A DNA stretch of 64,000 bases from CAVQBL01 sp963710715 (GCA_963710715.1 CAVQBL010000016.1:372001-436000); one strand, 5' to 3'; shown: positions 8,362 to 17,797, counted from the first letter of the stretch. Translations and numbers: made by a program. The notes: generated from the sequence alone by a model not told the origin.

Positions 8362-9215
8362 AAAAAAATTTTCGCCGAGAATTAAAGTTTACATTTGCTA
8401 TCGTATTGTCGTTTATTTTTGAGCATTATTTTTCTTTATCCCATGAGTATTTGATTCCCATCACAACTGTACTTGTTATGATAACGACGGTTGGTAATGC
8501 TTTACATCAAGGGTTGCAGCGATTTTTGTCTATATTGATTGTCGTGACTTTGGCTTCTTGGATATTTAAATCGTCTCATTTAATTTATGCACGTGTGTTG
8601 GATGTGAGCATGGGTGCAGCAATTGGGATCCTCACGAATTTATTTTTGTTGCCCGAGCGAGCCGATGTTGCGTTTCGTGAGACGCTGATTCCTGTGTTGA
8701 CTGCCTATCAACAGTATTTTGCAGCTATCGTTCATTTATTGCTAGATAAAAAAGATGCTGAAGATAACAAAAATATTGTTGAGAATGGGTTGCTAAAACT
8801 CCCACTGTGGGTATACAAGCCAGGATTTAATATTTTTTTGCAGCGCGGGCAGCGATTTTTTTTATTGAAAATAGAACAAGTCGGAGATATTTTATTTTCT
8901 ATGCATTATCTTGCGAGACAAAAATACTCTGAAACACTTTTAAGTGAAATACGTGAACCGTTGCAACAATGTACTAAGCGAGTAAACGAATTTTTTTCTG
9001 CGTTAATTACTATTTTAGAGTTAAAGAAATTACCCGAAGGTGTTACTGATTTTGCAGAAGATATCAGCGGATTAGAAAAAGCATTACGAGCTGTTGATCC
9101 ATTACCATTAGATTTATTGAGTCTATCTAAAGATAATAGTTATTTTGCAGCGTTTATTTATGATTTAAAAGATTTGCATCGCGAGATGGTGAGTTTGGCA
9201 CAGGCGTTGAGATAA
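8358..9215 (+). CDS. FUSC/aromatic-acid-exporter-like membrane protein
   Basis: 285 residues. The first 115 contain about four membrane helices (for example LIPITTVLVMITTVGNALHQ and LSILIVVTLASWIF), a half-sized version of the membrane part of FUSC/ArAE proteins, and the rest is a helical cytoplasmic domain. Such proteins are thought to export small organic acids or aromatics; the substrate here is unknown. It is coupled to the preceding unknown gene and ends 8 bp before the convergent sulfurtransferase gene. Confidence 0.6.
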   Translation: MKKNFRRELKFTFAIVLSFIFEHYFSLSHEYLIPITTVLVMITTVGNALHQGLQRFLSILIVVTLASWIFKSSHLIYARVLDVSMGAAIGILTNLFLLPERADVAFRETLIPVLTAYQQYFAAIVHLLLDKKDAEDNKNIVENGLLKLPLWVYKPGFNIFLQRGQRFFLLKIEQVGDILFSMHYLARQKYSETLLSEIREPLQQCTKRVNEFFSALITILELKKLPEGVTDFAEDISGLEKALRAVDPLPLDLLSLSKDNSYFAAFIYDLKDLHREMVSLAQALR

Positions 9216-9223
9216 CATTAATC

Positions 9224-10102
9224 TTAATCCACGCACGTCTCTACTGGTCTTTCATCAAGGCTTTTTTCCCCGGGATATAATTTTTCCGCTCCCCATTCAG
9301 TCCACGAACCATTGTAGACAGCATGATTATTTTGCCCCAAAAGATCTAAGATGAAATCTAATGTGGGAGCTGTCATACCGGATCCGCAGCTGGTTATGAT
9401 GGGGCTATTGAAATCAATGCTGATATCCATCAATCGTTTGCGTATTTTGTCCAGCGGAAGAAAAGTGCCATCTTTCTCAAATAAAACCATAAATGGAAAA
9501 GAATAACTGCCCGGTATGTGCCCAAGTCGCAAGCCCGGACGCGTTTCGGGCCCACCGGCAAAGCGTACGGGATGTCGCGTATCAATGATTTGTTCAGTAG
9601 GGTGATGTAAATTATTTTTTATTTGTTCAAGATCGCGTATGAGATTCGATTGAAAATTAACTTGGTAAGATTTAGATGAAAAAGATGTTTCACCTGTTTC
9701 TGTTTTTCCACCATAATTTATCCAAGCATTTAATCCACCATCTAAAATGTAAAGCAATTGTGGATTATGTCCAAATACTTTCAGCATCCACAAAGCGCGA
9801 CAAGACGTATGTAACTCACTGTTGTCGTAAAAAATAATTTTATAATCATTGCGAATGCCTAATTTGCCTAATCTTTCGCTGAGAATTTTCTCATCACGTA
9901 ACAACATATGTGAATGTGGTGCATTGATATCAGGATTGCTGAATAAATCAATGGGGAAAAATTGTGCGTCTGGAATGTGTTTTTCAATAAATTCTTTATG
10001 TGCGTCGCGTTCACCATGATGGTAGCTCGCATCAAGAATGATAATGTTTTTTTGGTTTTTACGAAATTTATCGAGTTGTGCTGCGTTTATTAACCAAGGC
10101 AT
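9224..10102 (-). CDS. thiosulfate/3-mercaptopyruvate sulfurtransferase
   Basis: 292 residues from the ATG at 10102, which has a strong Shine-Dalgarno (GGAGGAAAAAGG) just upstream; the longer frame to 10219 would overlap coxC by 83 bp and is rejected. Two rhodanese domains: the N-terminal one is inactive, and the C-terminal one carries CGSGMTA with the active Cys at 239. CGSG(V/M)TA is the loop of 3-mercaptopyruvate sulfurtransferase (SseA), so that substrate is favoured over thiosulfate. It lies 34 bp after coxC on the same strand. Confidence 0.9.
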   Translation of the reverse strand: MPWLINAAQLDKFRKNQKNIIILDASYHHGERDAHKEFIEKHIPDAQFFPIDLFSNPDINAPHSHMLLRDEKILSERLGKLGIRNDYKIIFYDNSELHTSCRALWMLKVFGHNPQLLYILDGGLNAWINYGGKTETGETSFSSKSYQVNFQSNLIRDLEQIKNNLHHPTEQIIDTRHPVRFAGGPETRPGLRLGHIPGSYSFPFMVLFEKDGTFLPLDKIRKRLMDISIDFNSPIITSCGSGMTAPTLDFILDLLGQNNHAVYNGSWTEWGAEKLYPGEKSLDERPVETCVD

Positions 10103-10136
10103 AAAACCTTTTTCCTCCAACCTAATCACACACCTA

Positions 10137-11027
10137 TTATAACCAATAAACGAATACAAACAAAAATAACCAAACAACATCAACAAAATGCCAATACCAC
10201 GATACCGCTTCGAATCCAAAATGATGTTGAGGTAAGAAATGGCCTTTAAAACAGCGTACTAAAATAACCATGAGCATGGTTAAGCCAACAGTAACATGCG
10301 CAGCATGAAAACCAGTTAACATAAAGAAAGTGGTACCGTAAATACCGCTGCTTAATTTAAGTTTAAAGTCAGTATAAGCTTCTATGTACTCATGAGCTTG
10401 CATACTCAGAAATATCATACCCAGCAATATTGTGACAATGACACCTGTGAGTAATTGCCAGCGACGTCTTTTTTCCAATCCCCAATGTGCCCAAGTAACA
10501 GCAACAGCGCTGCTTAATAAGATAAGCGTATTGAATGCTGGAATTCCCCAAGTAGGCATCACTTCTTTTGGGCCAGGAAATTGGGCTGGATTGGGATTTT
10601 TAAGTAACGGCCAAAGCGCTTGGAATTTTGGCCAGAGTAACTGGTGAGTTGCTTCCGGTGGAATTTCTCCACCGAGTTGTGGCACAGCAAAAAGACGCGC
10701 ATAAAACAATGCGCCAAAAAATATGCCGAAAAATGCAACTTCTGACAAAATAAACCATCCCATGCCCCAACGATATGTTCTATCCATTTGTTTGCTATGT
10801 AAACCATGTAGGCTTTCATCAATAACGGTGCTAAACCAACCATACATCATGTAGGCAAGAAAAATTGCACCCATCATAAAAAGATAATGGCCCATCACAT
10901 TGCCATGAATGATATTGATGATGCCAACAAGAATTAAAAATAAACTGAATGAGCCAATCAATGGCCAGTGACTAGGCGCGGCGATAAAATAACGCTTAGT
11001 TGGACGATATATTATAGTGTCTTTCAT
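10137..11027 (-). CDS. ctaE: cytochrome c oxidase subunit III
   Basis: 296 residues with seven membrane helices. Typical stretches are WFILSEVAFFGIFFGALFYAR (about 91-111) and the C-terminal FGFEAVSWYWHFVDVVWLFLF. Subunit III stabilises the oxidase and its proton uptake. The start overlaps the ctaG stop by 4 bp on the minus strand, in the usual order coxB-coxA-ctaG-coxC. Confidence 0.96.
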   Translation of the reverse strand: MKDTIIYRPTKRYFIAAPSHWPLIGSFSLFLILVGIINIIHGNVMGHYLFMMGAIFLAYMMYGWFSTVIDESLHGLHSKQMDRTYRWGMGWFILSEVAFFGIFFGALFYARLFAVPQLGGEIPPEATHQLLWPKFQALWPLLKNPNPAQFPGPKEVMPTWGIPAFNTLILLSSAVAVTWAHWGLEKRRRWQLLTGVIVTILLGMIFLSMQAHEYIEAYTDFKLKLSSGIYGTTFFMLTGFHAAHVTVGLTMLMVILVRCFKGHFLPQHHFGFEAVSWYWHFVDVVWLFLFVFVYWL

Positions 11028-11566
11028 CGAGTAATCCTTTTTACTGATTGCGTCACATCAAATAATGTATACGCTAACGTAATGACACGAATATCAGATG
11101 GTAATTCTTTATCAATACGAAATACAACTGGCATATTTAGCTCTTGGCCACCATCCAGCGTTTGTTGTGTGAAGCAAAAACATTCAATTTTGTGCAAATG
11201 TTTTACTGCTTGCCAAGGGGTAATGCTAGGGATGGCTTGCACTGTCATGGTCTTTTTTGTGTTGTTGCGTACAAAAAACATGACTTGCTTATTTTCTTCT
11301 GGGTGAATTTCAATGCTCGTTTTTTGTGGGTGAAAATCCCAAGGGAGATTAGCGTTATTTGTCGCAACAAATTGTACGGTGACAGAGCGACTTAAATCCA
11401 CAGCGGTATTGTTTTTAGCAATATAAGGAATTAAAAAAAGTTTGCCACTGAATCCTGTTGCGCGACACAAAGCATTATAAAGAGGTGCCATGGCAAAGCT
11501 AAAACTAAACATGAAACCAACAATCACGAGCAAGACAATAACTGTTTTGCGTGTGGGGCGATGCAT
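11024..11566 (-). CDS. ctaG: cytochrome c oxidase assembly protein CtaG/Cox11
   Basis: 180 residues: one N-terminal membrane anchor (about 8-30), then a periplasmic domain with the copper-binding CFCFTQQTL motif near residue 135 and the MPVVFRID block. CtaG delivers copper to the CuB site of subunit I. It sits between coxA and coxC and overlaps coxC by 4 bp. Confidence 0.95.
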   Translation of the reverse strand: MHRPTRKTVIVLLVIVGFMFSFSFAMAPLYNALCRATGFSGKLFLIPYIAKNNTAVDLSRSVTVQFVATNNANLPWDFHPQKTSIEIHPEENKQVMFFVRNNTKKTMTVQAIPSITPWQAVKHLHKIECFCFTQQTLDGGQELNMPVVFRIDKELPSDIRVITLAYTLFDVTQSVKRITR

Positions 11567-11579
11567 TTGTTTAAATTCC

Positions 11580-13154
11580 TTAATTTATTTTTGGTGGCGT
11601 AGTAAAGCTATGATACGGCGGTGGAGAGCTGAGTGTCCATTCTAATCCATGCGCACCTTCCCAAACACGATCGCTGGCTTTTTTGCCGCCGCGAATGGTT
11701 GCAAAAACATTATATAAAAATATTAACTGTGCAATTCCAAATGCGAAAGCACCGATAGTTGCAAGCTGGTTAAAATCAGTATATTGAATTGCATAGTCTG
11801 CAACGCGACGCGGCATGCCAGCTAATCCTAGAAAATGCATGGGAAAAAATAAAAGATTGACGGCAATGACTGACAGCCAAAAATGAATTTGCCCTAAACG
11901 TTCATTATAATAATGTCCGGTCCACTTAGGTATCCAATAATAAACACCCGCAATAATTGTAAATAATGCGCCTGTGACTAAGACATAATGGAAATGTGCA
12001 ACCACAAAATACGAACCGTGATATTGAAAGTCCGCAGGAACAATGGCCAACATTAATCCTGAAAAACCACCGATAGTAAATAAAATTACAAATGCGATTG
12101 CAAATAACATCGGTGTTTCAAAAGTCATAGCACCTTTAAACATCGTTCCTACCCAGTTAAATACTTTAATTCCGGTCGGTACAGCAATTAATATGGTGGC
12201 ATACATAAAGAAAAGTTGCGCTTTCAATGCAATTCCGGTGGTGAACATATGATGTCCCCACACAATAAAAGATAAAAATGCGATAGAGACGAGAGCACCT
12301 ACCATAAATTTATAACCAAATAATTTTTTGCGACTAAAAGTAGGAATGATTTCTGAAATGATTCCAAATCCCGGCAGAATCATAATGTACACTTCGGGAT
12401 GACCAAATGACCAAAACGCGTGTTGATAAAGTAGAGGATCGCCACCGCCTGCTGCACTAAAAAAACTGGTACCAAAATGTCTATCAAATAACATCATAGT
12501 CACCGTGCCAGCGAGTATTGGCATGGCAGCAATTAAAAGAAACGCAGTGATTAACCATGCCCAAACAAAAATAGGCATTTTCATAAATGTCATGCCCGGA
12601 GCGCGTAAATTTAAAATGGTGGCGATAATATTAATTGCGCCCATGATGGATGAGAATCCCAATAAGTGAATTGCAATAATTAAAAAATCTGTGCTAGAAG
12701 GACCGTATGTTGTGGATAAAGGTGCATACATCGTCCACCCGAAATTAGGCGCAGATCCTTGAATGACTAAGGTGCTTAGCATAATTGTAAACGCAAAAGG
12801 TAATAGCCAAAAACTCCAGTTGTTGAGACGTGGCAATGCCATATCAGGCGCACCGACCATCATCGGAATCATCCAATTGGCGAGTCCGACAAAAGCAGGC
12901 ATGATGGCGCCAAAAATCATAATTAATCCGTGCAAGGTGACAAGTTCATTAAAGGTATTAGGGTCTACAAGAGCAGATCCGGGATGAAAAAGATTGGCGC
13001 GAATGATGAGCGCCATGATGCCGCCCACAAAAAACATCGTCAAACTAAAAAAAAGATAAAGCGTTCCAATATCTTTGTGGTTGGTTGTGAATAGCCAGCG
13101 TGCTATCCAGTTAATGATACCTTTTTTTTCTGCATACGATGCGGCGTGGGTCAT
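11580..13154 (-). CDS. ctaD: cytochrome c oxidase subunit I
   Basis: 524 residues from the ATG at 13154, just before MTHAASYAEKKGIINWIARW; the frame is open to 13391 only because the palindromic element has no stop in that frame. Twelve membrane helices are expected. HPEVYIMILPGFG holds the CuB histidine-tyrosine pair, WGHHMFTTG the other CuB histidines, and AHFHYVLVTG the haem ligands. It reduces oxygen and pumps protons. It follows coxB by about 150 bp with the palindromic element in between. Confidence 0.97.
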   Translation of the reverse strand: MTHAASYAEKKGIINWIARWLFTTNHKDIGTLYLFFSLTMFFVGGIMALIIRANLFHPGSALVDPNTFNELVTLHGLIMIFGAIMPAFVGLANWMIPMMVGAPDMALPRLNNWSFWLLPFAFTIMLSTLVIQGSAPNFGWTMYAPLSTTYGPSSTDFLIIAIHLLGFSSIMGAINIIATILNLRAPGMTFMKMPIFVWAWLITAFLLIAAMPILAGTVTMMLFDRHFGTSFFSAAGGGDPLLYQHAFWSFGHPEVYIMILPGFGIISEIIPTFSRKKLFGYKFMVGALVSIAFLSFIVWGHHMFTTGIALKAQLFFMYATILIAVPTGIKVFNWVGTMFKGAMTFETPMLFAIAFVILFTIGGFSGLMLAIVPADFQYHGSYFVVAHFHYVLVTGALFTIIAGVYYWIPKWTGHYYNERLGQIHFWLSVIAVNLLFFPMHFLGLAGMPRRVADYAIQYTDFNQLATIGAFAFGIAQLIFLYNVFATIRGGKKASDRVWEGAHGLEWTLSSPPPYHSFTTPPKIN

Positions 13155-13187
13155 GGTTGGTCCTAGTATATAAAAAAAATCATAAAC

Positions 13188-13300
13188 CGTCATTGCGAGC
13201 CCGCGCCTTTTGCGGGCGTGGCAATCCAGGTGATACGACAATATTCCCCTGGATTGCTTCGTCCCCCTGCTAAGAGCATGCAGGGGTCCTCGCAATGACG
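13188..13300. mobile_element. CGTCATTGCGA palindromic element, copy 2
   Basis: Ends CGTCATTGCGA / TCGCAATGACG with internal GGCAATCCAG and CTGGATTGC. It fills the gap between the coxB stop (13303) and the coxA start (13154), so it is transcribed as part of the oxidase mRNA and could be folded and processed there. Confidence 0.85.
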
Positions 13301-13302
13301 AG

Positions 13303-14652
13303 CTAATCACTCGCTGGCTTTGCCTTCGCTGCCTCAACATCTTCAGGTTGTACGACAGTTCCTGTGTTATTTCCCCAAGCGTTACGTTCATAAGTGATAA
13401 CCGCTGCGATGTCTTCGCTGCTTAATTGATCTCGAAATGCTTGCATGGCGGTGCCTGACTTGCCATTTAATACGCGATTCAAGTGCGCGGGCAGCGGGCC
13501 GGTTGCAATTGGACTGCCTTTCAATGCGGGATACACTGGCGGCATTCCAAGACCTGTGGGTTGATGGCAAACAGCACAAATATTTAGAAATACTTTTTCA
13601 CCATTTTGCATTAATTCTTGTAGAGTAAATTTTTTTGCTCCTGCAGCGGGAGCAGCAGGCGCTGCTGGTGTCACAGGAGCTGGTGCAGTTGCCACAGCAG
13701 GAGCGGCGGCTGGCGTTGTCGCAGCTTGTGCTGGCGCAGCGGCAGGTGTTGGTGCTGCCGGCGCAGGAGCGGCTGCAGCAGGTTTAGCAGGCGCAGCTGT
13801 TGTTGCTGCAGGTGATGGCGCAATTGGTTTTGCAGCTTTCGGTTGAGGGGCAGCAGGTGTTGTTGCAGCAGGAACTGCTGGCGCGGAACCTTTTTGCTGA
13901 GCCACCCAAGCTGCAAAATCTTGTTCACTCATAGCAATGACGACAACCACCATGTAGGCATGATTGATTCCGCATAATTCTGTGCATTGCCCAAAATAAA
14001 TTCCCGGTTTATTGATGCGTGCCCAAGCTTCATTGATAAATCCAGGTAGTGCATCGCGCTTTACACCTAAATCAGGCACCCACCAGGAATGAATAACATC
14101 GTTAGATGTAGTTAAAAAACGAATTTTTTTATGAATCGGTAATACCAGTGGATGGTCCACAGAACGTAAATAAAGAGGACCTCTTGGTTTAGTACCATGT
14201 ATTTCATCATAGGGGGTATTACCATTACTGAAAAAACTTATATTTTGACCTAAATATTCATAACGCCATTTCCATTGATAACCCGTAATTTTAATCGTGA
14301 GATCATCTTGATCAGCATTATTCATGGCAATCAGTACGCGGGTGGATGGAACTGCCAACAAGATGAGTATGAGTAAAGGCACTAAAGTCCAAGTAATCTC
14401 AACCCAGGTATGTTCGTGAAAGTGAGCTGCTTTGGCGCCTTGAGATTTTCGGTGACGAAGAATGGCATAAAACATGGTGCCAAAGACAAGAATACCTATT
14501 CCAACGCAAAGCCAAAAAACCAGCATATGCAAGTTGTACATATCATGGCTTAAAGGAGTGACACCCGGTGTTAAGTTGAATTTAGGATTATCAGCCAATG
14601 CAACACTGCTTGCAGCCATTAGGCTAAACAGGGTAAATTTGGCAGTGCGCAT
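13303..14652 (-). CDS. ctaC: cytochrome c oxidase subunit II with fused cytochrome c (caa3 type)
   Basis: 449 residues from the ATG at 14652 (MRTAKFTLFSLMAASSVALA, a signal peptide with good spacing to GGAAGGAAA); the longer frame to 14790 overlaps a palindrome and sppA. Two membrane helices, then the CuA domain with CTELCGINHAYM. An Ala/Pro-rich linker of about 100 residues joins a C-terminal cytochrome c domain with haem site CAVCH. This fusion marks a caa3-type oxidase. The next gene in the operon is coxA. Confidence 0.96.
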   Translation of the reverse strand: MRTAKFTLFSLMAASSVALADNPKFNLTPGVTPLSHDMYNLHMLVFWLCVGIGILVFGTMFYAILRHRKSQGAKAAHFHEHTWVEITWTLVPLLILILLAVPSTRVLIAMNNADQDDLTIKITGYQWKWRYEYLGQNISFFSNGNTPYDEIHGTKPRGPLYLRSVDHPLVLPIHKKIRFLTTSNDVIHSWWVPDLGVKRDALPGFINEAWARINKPGIYFGQCTELCGINHAYMVVVVIAMSEQDFAAWVAQQKGSAPAVPAATTPAAPQPKAAKPIAPSPAATTAAPAKPAAAAPAPAAPTPAAAPAQAATTPAAAPAVATAPAPVTPAAPAAPAAGAKKFTLQELMQNGEKVFLNICAVCHQPTGLGMPPVYPALKGSPIATGPLPAHLNRVLNGKSGTAMQAFRDQLSSEDIAAVITYERNAWGNNTGTVVQPEDVEAAKAKPASD

Positions 14653-14719
14653 GCTGTTTCCTTCCTTGGTATGCTTTTTATAACCCAATGATACAAGAAT
14701 ATGATTTGAAGAACTATAT

Positions 14720-14773
14720 AGCTCTTCAGATAAATAAATTGGTATTATAGCGCTTTTATTTATCTGAAGAGCT
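14720..14773. promoter_or_regulatory. perfect 19-bp inverted repeat between coxB and sppA
   Basis: AGCTCTTCAGATAAATAAA (14720-14738) is repeated perfectly in inverted form at 14755-14773 around a 16-nt centre that contains TATTAT. The start codons of the divergent genes coxB (14652) and sppA (14785) flank it. It could be a two-way operator or promoter region or a hairpin in the sppA leader. It ends 11 bp before the sppA ATG. Confidence 0.65.
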
Positions 14774-14784
14774 AAAGGTGAAAA

Positions 14785-15741
14785 ATGCAAGAAAACTCAT
14801 TCCATGATGATCATGACTTAACAGTTGACTTAGTCAGTGAATTGATAAAAGAGCGACGTGCGGAACGGCGTTGGAAAAATATTCGATTCTTTATTGGGTT
14901 TTTGTTGATACTTTTTTTAGCATTACTGTTTTTTTCTCAAGTCACGGGTCCGCGTTTATCAGAAGAAGATGGAAAAGATTATGTATCATTAATTCGTCTT
15001 GAAGGCATGATTGCGCCGGGAGAGGATTTTTCTGCTGAACAAGTCGTTCCTGTTTTGAAAGATGCATTTAAAGATAAAGAAGCAAAAGGCGTCATATTGG
15101 TTATCAATTCAGGTGGTGGTACGCCCGTACAAGCCTCCATTATTCACGACATGCTAGTGCAGTTAAAAAATAAATATAAAAAGAAAGTGATTGTAGTCGG
15201 TGAAGACATATTGGCGTCAGGTGCCTATTACGTCGCTGTAGGCGCAGATAAAATTTATGTTAATCCAAATACCATTACGGGTTCTATTGGTGTTATTTTA
15301 AAAGGATTTGGTTTTAATGATTTAATTAAAAAAATTGGCGTGGAAAGACGCGTGTACACATCGGGTGAAAATAAAGATCGTCTCGATCCCTTCTTGCCTC
15401 AAAACCAACAAGATACAGACAAAATCAAACAGCTGATGAGTGAAGTTCACGACAATTTCAACCAAGTTGTCATTCGCGATCGCCAAGGAAAATTGCAAGC
15501 GCCTCCGAGTGAATTATTTACCGGCGATTTCTGGTCAGGGCAAACCGCACTTAAATTAGGATTAGTGGATGGTCTCGGCAATCTTTATAGTGTCATGCAA
15601 AGTGAATTTAATGTGTCGCGATTTAAAGATTACAGCGCGACACAAAATGTATTGAAAGCCTTGTTAGGACAAGTCAGTACTGCACTTGATTTGCCGTTGG
15701 GGCATCATGAGCGGGTGCAAATGTTGTATAGAGGGGCTTAA
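14785..15741 (+). CDS. sppA: signal peptide peptidase SppA, short 36K type
   Basis: 318 residues, the single-domain S49 form. One N-terminal membrane anchor (about 33-52) is followed by the protease domain: NSGGGTP near 108-113, nucleophile Ser145 in ASGAYY and the general-base Lys197 in SGENKDRLDPF. It degrades cleaved signal peptides at the inner membrane. Monocistronic; convergent with hipA. Confidence 0.93.
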   Translation: MQENSFHDDHDLTVDLVSELIKERRAERRWKNIRFFIGFLLILFLALLFFSQVTGPRLSEEDGKDYVSLIRLEGMIAPGEDFSAEQVVPVLKDAFKDKEAKGVILVINSGGGTPVQASIIHDMLVQLKNKYKKKVIVVGEDILASGAYYVAVGADKIYVNPNTITGSIGVILKGFGFNDLIKKIGVERRVYTSGENKDRLDPFLPQNQQDTDKIKQLMSEVHDNFNQVVIRDRQGKLQAPPSELFTGDFWSGQTALKLGLVDGLGNLYSVMQSEFNVSRFKDYSATQNVLKALLGQVSTALDLPLGHHERVQMLYRGA

Positions 15742-15758
15742 ACCTGCTGAATTTAGGA

Positions 15759-17033
15759 TTATTGTTCCACTGGCAAAAATAAGCCGTCATAAATAAAAGC
15801 TTGCGCAATGGCCGTGCGATCTTGAGCATTTGCTCCAGCACGATTTAACGCTGTATTCCATTCAGATTTTACTGTCTCTATTATTTCATCAATAATATTT
15901 TCTGCTTCTTCTTGTGAAAGCAAAAAGCGTCCACAACCCGATAATAAATTTTCTTTACGTGCTATACGTCCATACTTGCCGCATGCCATAGCAAGAAAAC
16001 GCGCGTCTTGTGCAATGGAAGGGGTGGGCGTTAAATCATAAGCGGGACTTAAACGCCAATTTTTATTTTTTGCTAAAATCGCATGATTACGCGGGTGATC
16101 ATCTAAATTTGAAACAACCGCATTAAAACACATCCGCTTAAATAATTCATGTAAATCGACTTGTGGATTTGCGCTAATACGACGAATTTCATCGGCTAAC
16201 AAAAGATAAGACCAATGTTCTCTTACGACTGGGTTATCCTCAGATTTTAATAAAGTTAAAGCACTTACCATACGATGACGCCTATAACCTTCGTCTGATT
16301 TGTCACGATCAAATCGTCTGACTAATAATACATCTTTTCCAGCAACTGAAATAAGTTTACTATCTGCCACACTTAAACCACATTTCTTAGCTAGATTAAG
16401 AAAAACATGTTCGACTAATGGCTGGTTCCATCGATCTTGTGGACTGCTGAACTTAGCAATCCATAAGCTATCATTTGCTTCTATGACTGCCTTGGGTCTT
16501 GCACCACCCATTGACGTACCTTCGAGCAGTAATTCTTGAACTTGCTTAGCATCATTTTGATGTTCAACCTCAATGACATTATTATTGATAATGGCTTCTG
16601 CTATTTTTTGTAGAGATTCAAGATCAAGTGTACGATTAAATTGTCGGCGCGGCGCTGGCGGCACCACACCCAAACCAAAAGCTAATGCTCCTGCTCTATC
16701 ATCGGGACCATAAAGTAAATAATCAAATTCATCTATATTTTGTTTCCCAAGATTACGTTCAATTACTCTACGCCCCCAAAAATCGGGCATCGCATCGCGG
16801 ATTGCGCCAAAGAAACCATTCATGCGTACAGTTTCATATCGAGTCTGTTGTAATTTTAATTCTATAGGATCCAGCTCTACTGCATCTTGACGTGCTAAAT
16901 AACTTTTTCCGTAAACAAACTCACCTAAAGATAAATCATCACGTACTTGTGATACACGAAAGCGCCCGGCGGTTACAAATTCTGTTGCACCCGGAAGTAC
17001 TATATAAACAAAGCATTCATGCTCAGAAATCAT
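15759..17033 (-). CDS. hipA: HipA-family serine/threonine kinase toxin
   Basis: 424 residues. An N-terminal HipA_N-like part (about 1-110) is followed by a kinase fold: the Gly-rich loop region SMGGARPK (174-181), the catalytic NLDDHPRN (309-316, Asp311) and the metal-binding YDLT (332-335, Asp333). HipA kinases of the E. coli type phosphorylate glutamyl-tRNA synthetase and induce dormancy; the target here is unknown. It overlaps hipB by 11 bp. All catalytic residues appear intact. Confidence 0.9.
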   Translation of the reverse strand: MISEHECFVYIVLPGATEFVTAGRFRVSQVRDDLSLGEFVYGKSYLARQDAVELDPIELKLQQTRYETVRMNGFFGAIRDAMPDFWGRRVIERNLGKQNIDEFDYLLYGPDDRAGALAFGLGVVPPAPRRQFNRTLDLESLQKIAEAIINNNVIEVEHQNDAKQVQELLLEGTSMGGARPKAVIEANDSLWIAKFSSPQDRWNQPLVEHVFLNLAKKCGLSVADSKLISVAGKDVLLVRRFDRDKSDEGYRRHRMVSALTLLKSEDNPVVREHWSYLLLADEIRRISANPQVDLHELFKRMCFNAVVSNLDDHPRNHAILAKNKNWRLSPAYDLTPTPSIAQDARFLAMACGKYGRIARKENLLSGCGRFLLSQEEAENIIDEIIETVKSEWNTALNRAGANAQDRTAIAQAFIYDGLFLPVEQ

Positions 17034-17367
17034 TGTCTAAAACCTTTTTACGTTTACTTGCTGTTCTAGGTGCACGTGACTCTTCTAATGCTTGGCCTTC
17101 TTTATCTCGAGAGGGGTCAGCAATCAGGTATAAATCTTCTGTTAAACCTAAAGCCCACAAAGCACCTATATAAGCAGCTATAGCGCTCGTTGCTTTCCCT
17201 TTTTCAACATCTGACATGAGATAACGTGAAATACCTATGCGCTCCGCTAAATCTTCCAACCGTAATTTACGTCGTAGGCGCGCAATGCGAATATTACGGC
17301 CTAAGCGCATCAAAATTTGCTCTACTGCGGCGGGTGGTGTTTTCGAAATTTTGTTAGCTTTAGACAT
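17023..17367 (-). CDS. hipB: HipB-like XRE-family antitoxin
   Basis: 114 residues with a helix-turn-helix at about 25-75 (RIARLRRKLRLEDLAERIGI, then SRYLMSDVEKGK). It would bind the hip promoter and neutralise HipA. Upstream of hipA with an 11-bp overlap, the usual antitoxin-first order. The C-terminal 35 residues are basic and variable. Confidence 0.85.
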   Translation of the reverse strand: MSKANKISKTPPAAVEQILMRLGRNIRIARLRRKLRLEDLAERIGISRYLMSDVEKGKATSAIAAYIGALWALGLTEDLYLIADPSRDKEGQALEESRAPRTASKRKKVLDNDF

Positions 17368-17466
17368 GTTGGTTTAAGTAAACTTATATCTGATATATGT
17401 TGTATATAATAAACATACACTAAATTAATAAAAAAATCAAGCATTCTGGGTCGAATGAACTTTATA

Positions 17467-17494
17467 TTGACATATCGGAAATTATCGATATATT
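17467..17494 (+). promoter_or_regulatory. promoter and ArsR-type operator before the arsR-like gene
   Basis: TTGACA (17467-17472), 16 bp, TATATT (17489-17494). An inverted repeat ATATCG-N8-CGATAT (17472-17477, 17486-17491) covers the spacer and -10. A second related site with TATCGATA lies at 17814-17840, before the Old Yellow Enzyme gene. The -10 ends only 6 bp before the ATG, so the transcript may be leaderless. Confidence 0.6.
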
Positions 17495-17500
17495 ATTAAT

Positions 17501-17797
17501 ATGAATATTATTGCTGTACTAAAAGCTTTATCAAATGAGAAACGTCTTAAAATTCTTCAATGGCTAAAAGAGCCTAAAAGGAACTTTAAGTCGTCTCATT
17601 GTGATGTTGAAAAAGACGGTGTTTGTGTTGGGCTGATTGAAGAAAAAATTGGTCTTTCTCAATCTACAGTTTCACAATATCTTATGCTCCTCCAGCAAGC
17701 TGGATTAATTACTACGGAGCGTAGAGGGCAGTGGACATTTTGTAAGCGCAATGAAAAAACGATTAAAGAGTTGATGAAAGTAATGGGCGAAATGTAA
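17501..17797 (+). CDS. ArsR-family winged-helix repressor
   Basis: 98 residues: ALSNEKRLKILQWL (9-22) opens the ArsR fold and the recognition helix is around IGLSQSTVSQYLMLLQQAGL (51-70). Cys33, Cys41 and a few others could sense thiol reagents, but no standard metal motif is clear. It precedes an Old Yellow Enzyme gene with a similar palindrome in front, so it probably represses itself and that enzyme. ArsR regulators next to OYE genes often respond to electrophiles. Confidence 0.85.
   Translation: MNIIAVLKALSNEKRLKILQWLKEPKRNFKSSHCDVEKDGVCVGLIEEKIGLSQSTVSQYLMLLQQAGLITTERRGQWTFCKRNEKTIKELMKVMGEM

Noticed and set aside
10103..10219. Longer N-terminus of the sulfurtransferase
   Set aside because: It would overlap coxC by 83 bp, and the ATG at 10102 has an excellent ribosome-binding site.
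10432..10647. Plus-strand ORFs within the oxidase genes and similar ORFs elsewhere (for example 12043-12252, 33552-33758, 43851-44297)
   Set aside because: Antisense or out-of-frame shadows of well-supported genes, with no homology.
13155..13391. A 79-residue N-terminal extension of cytochrome oxidase subunit I
   Set aside because: The codons are the palindromic element and the coxB 3' end; subunit I homology starts at 13154.
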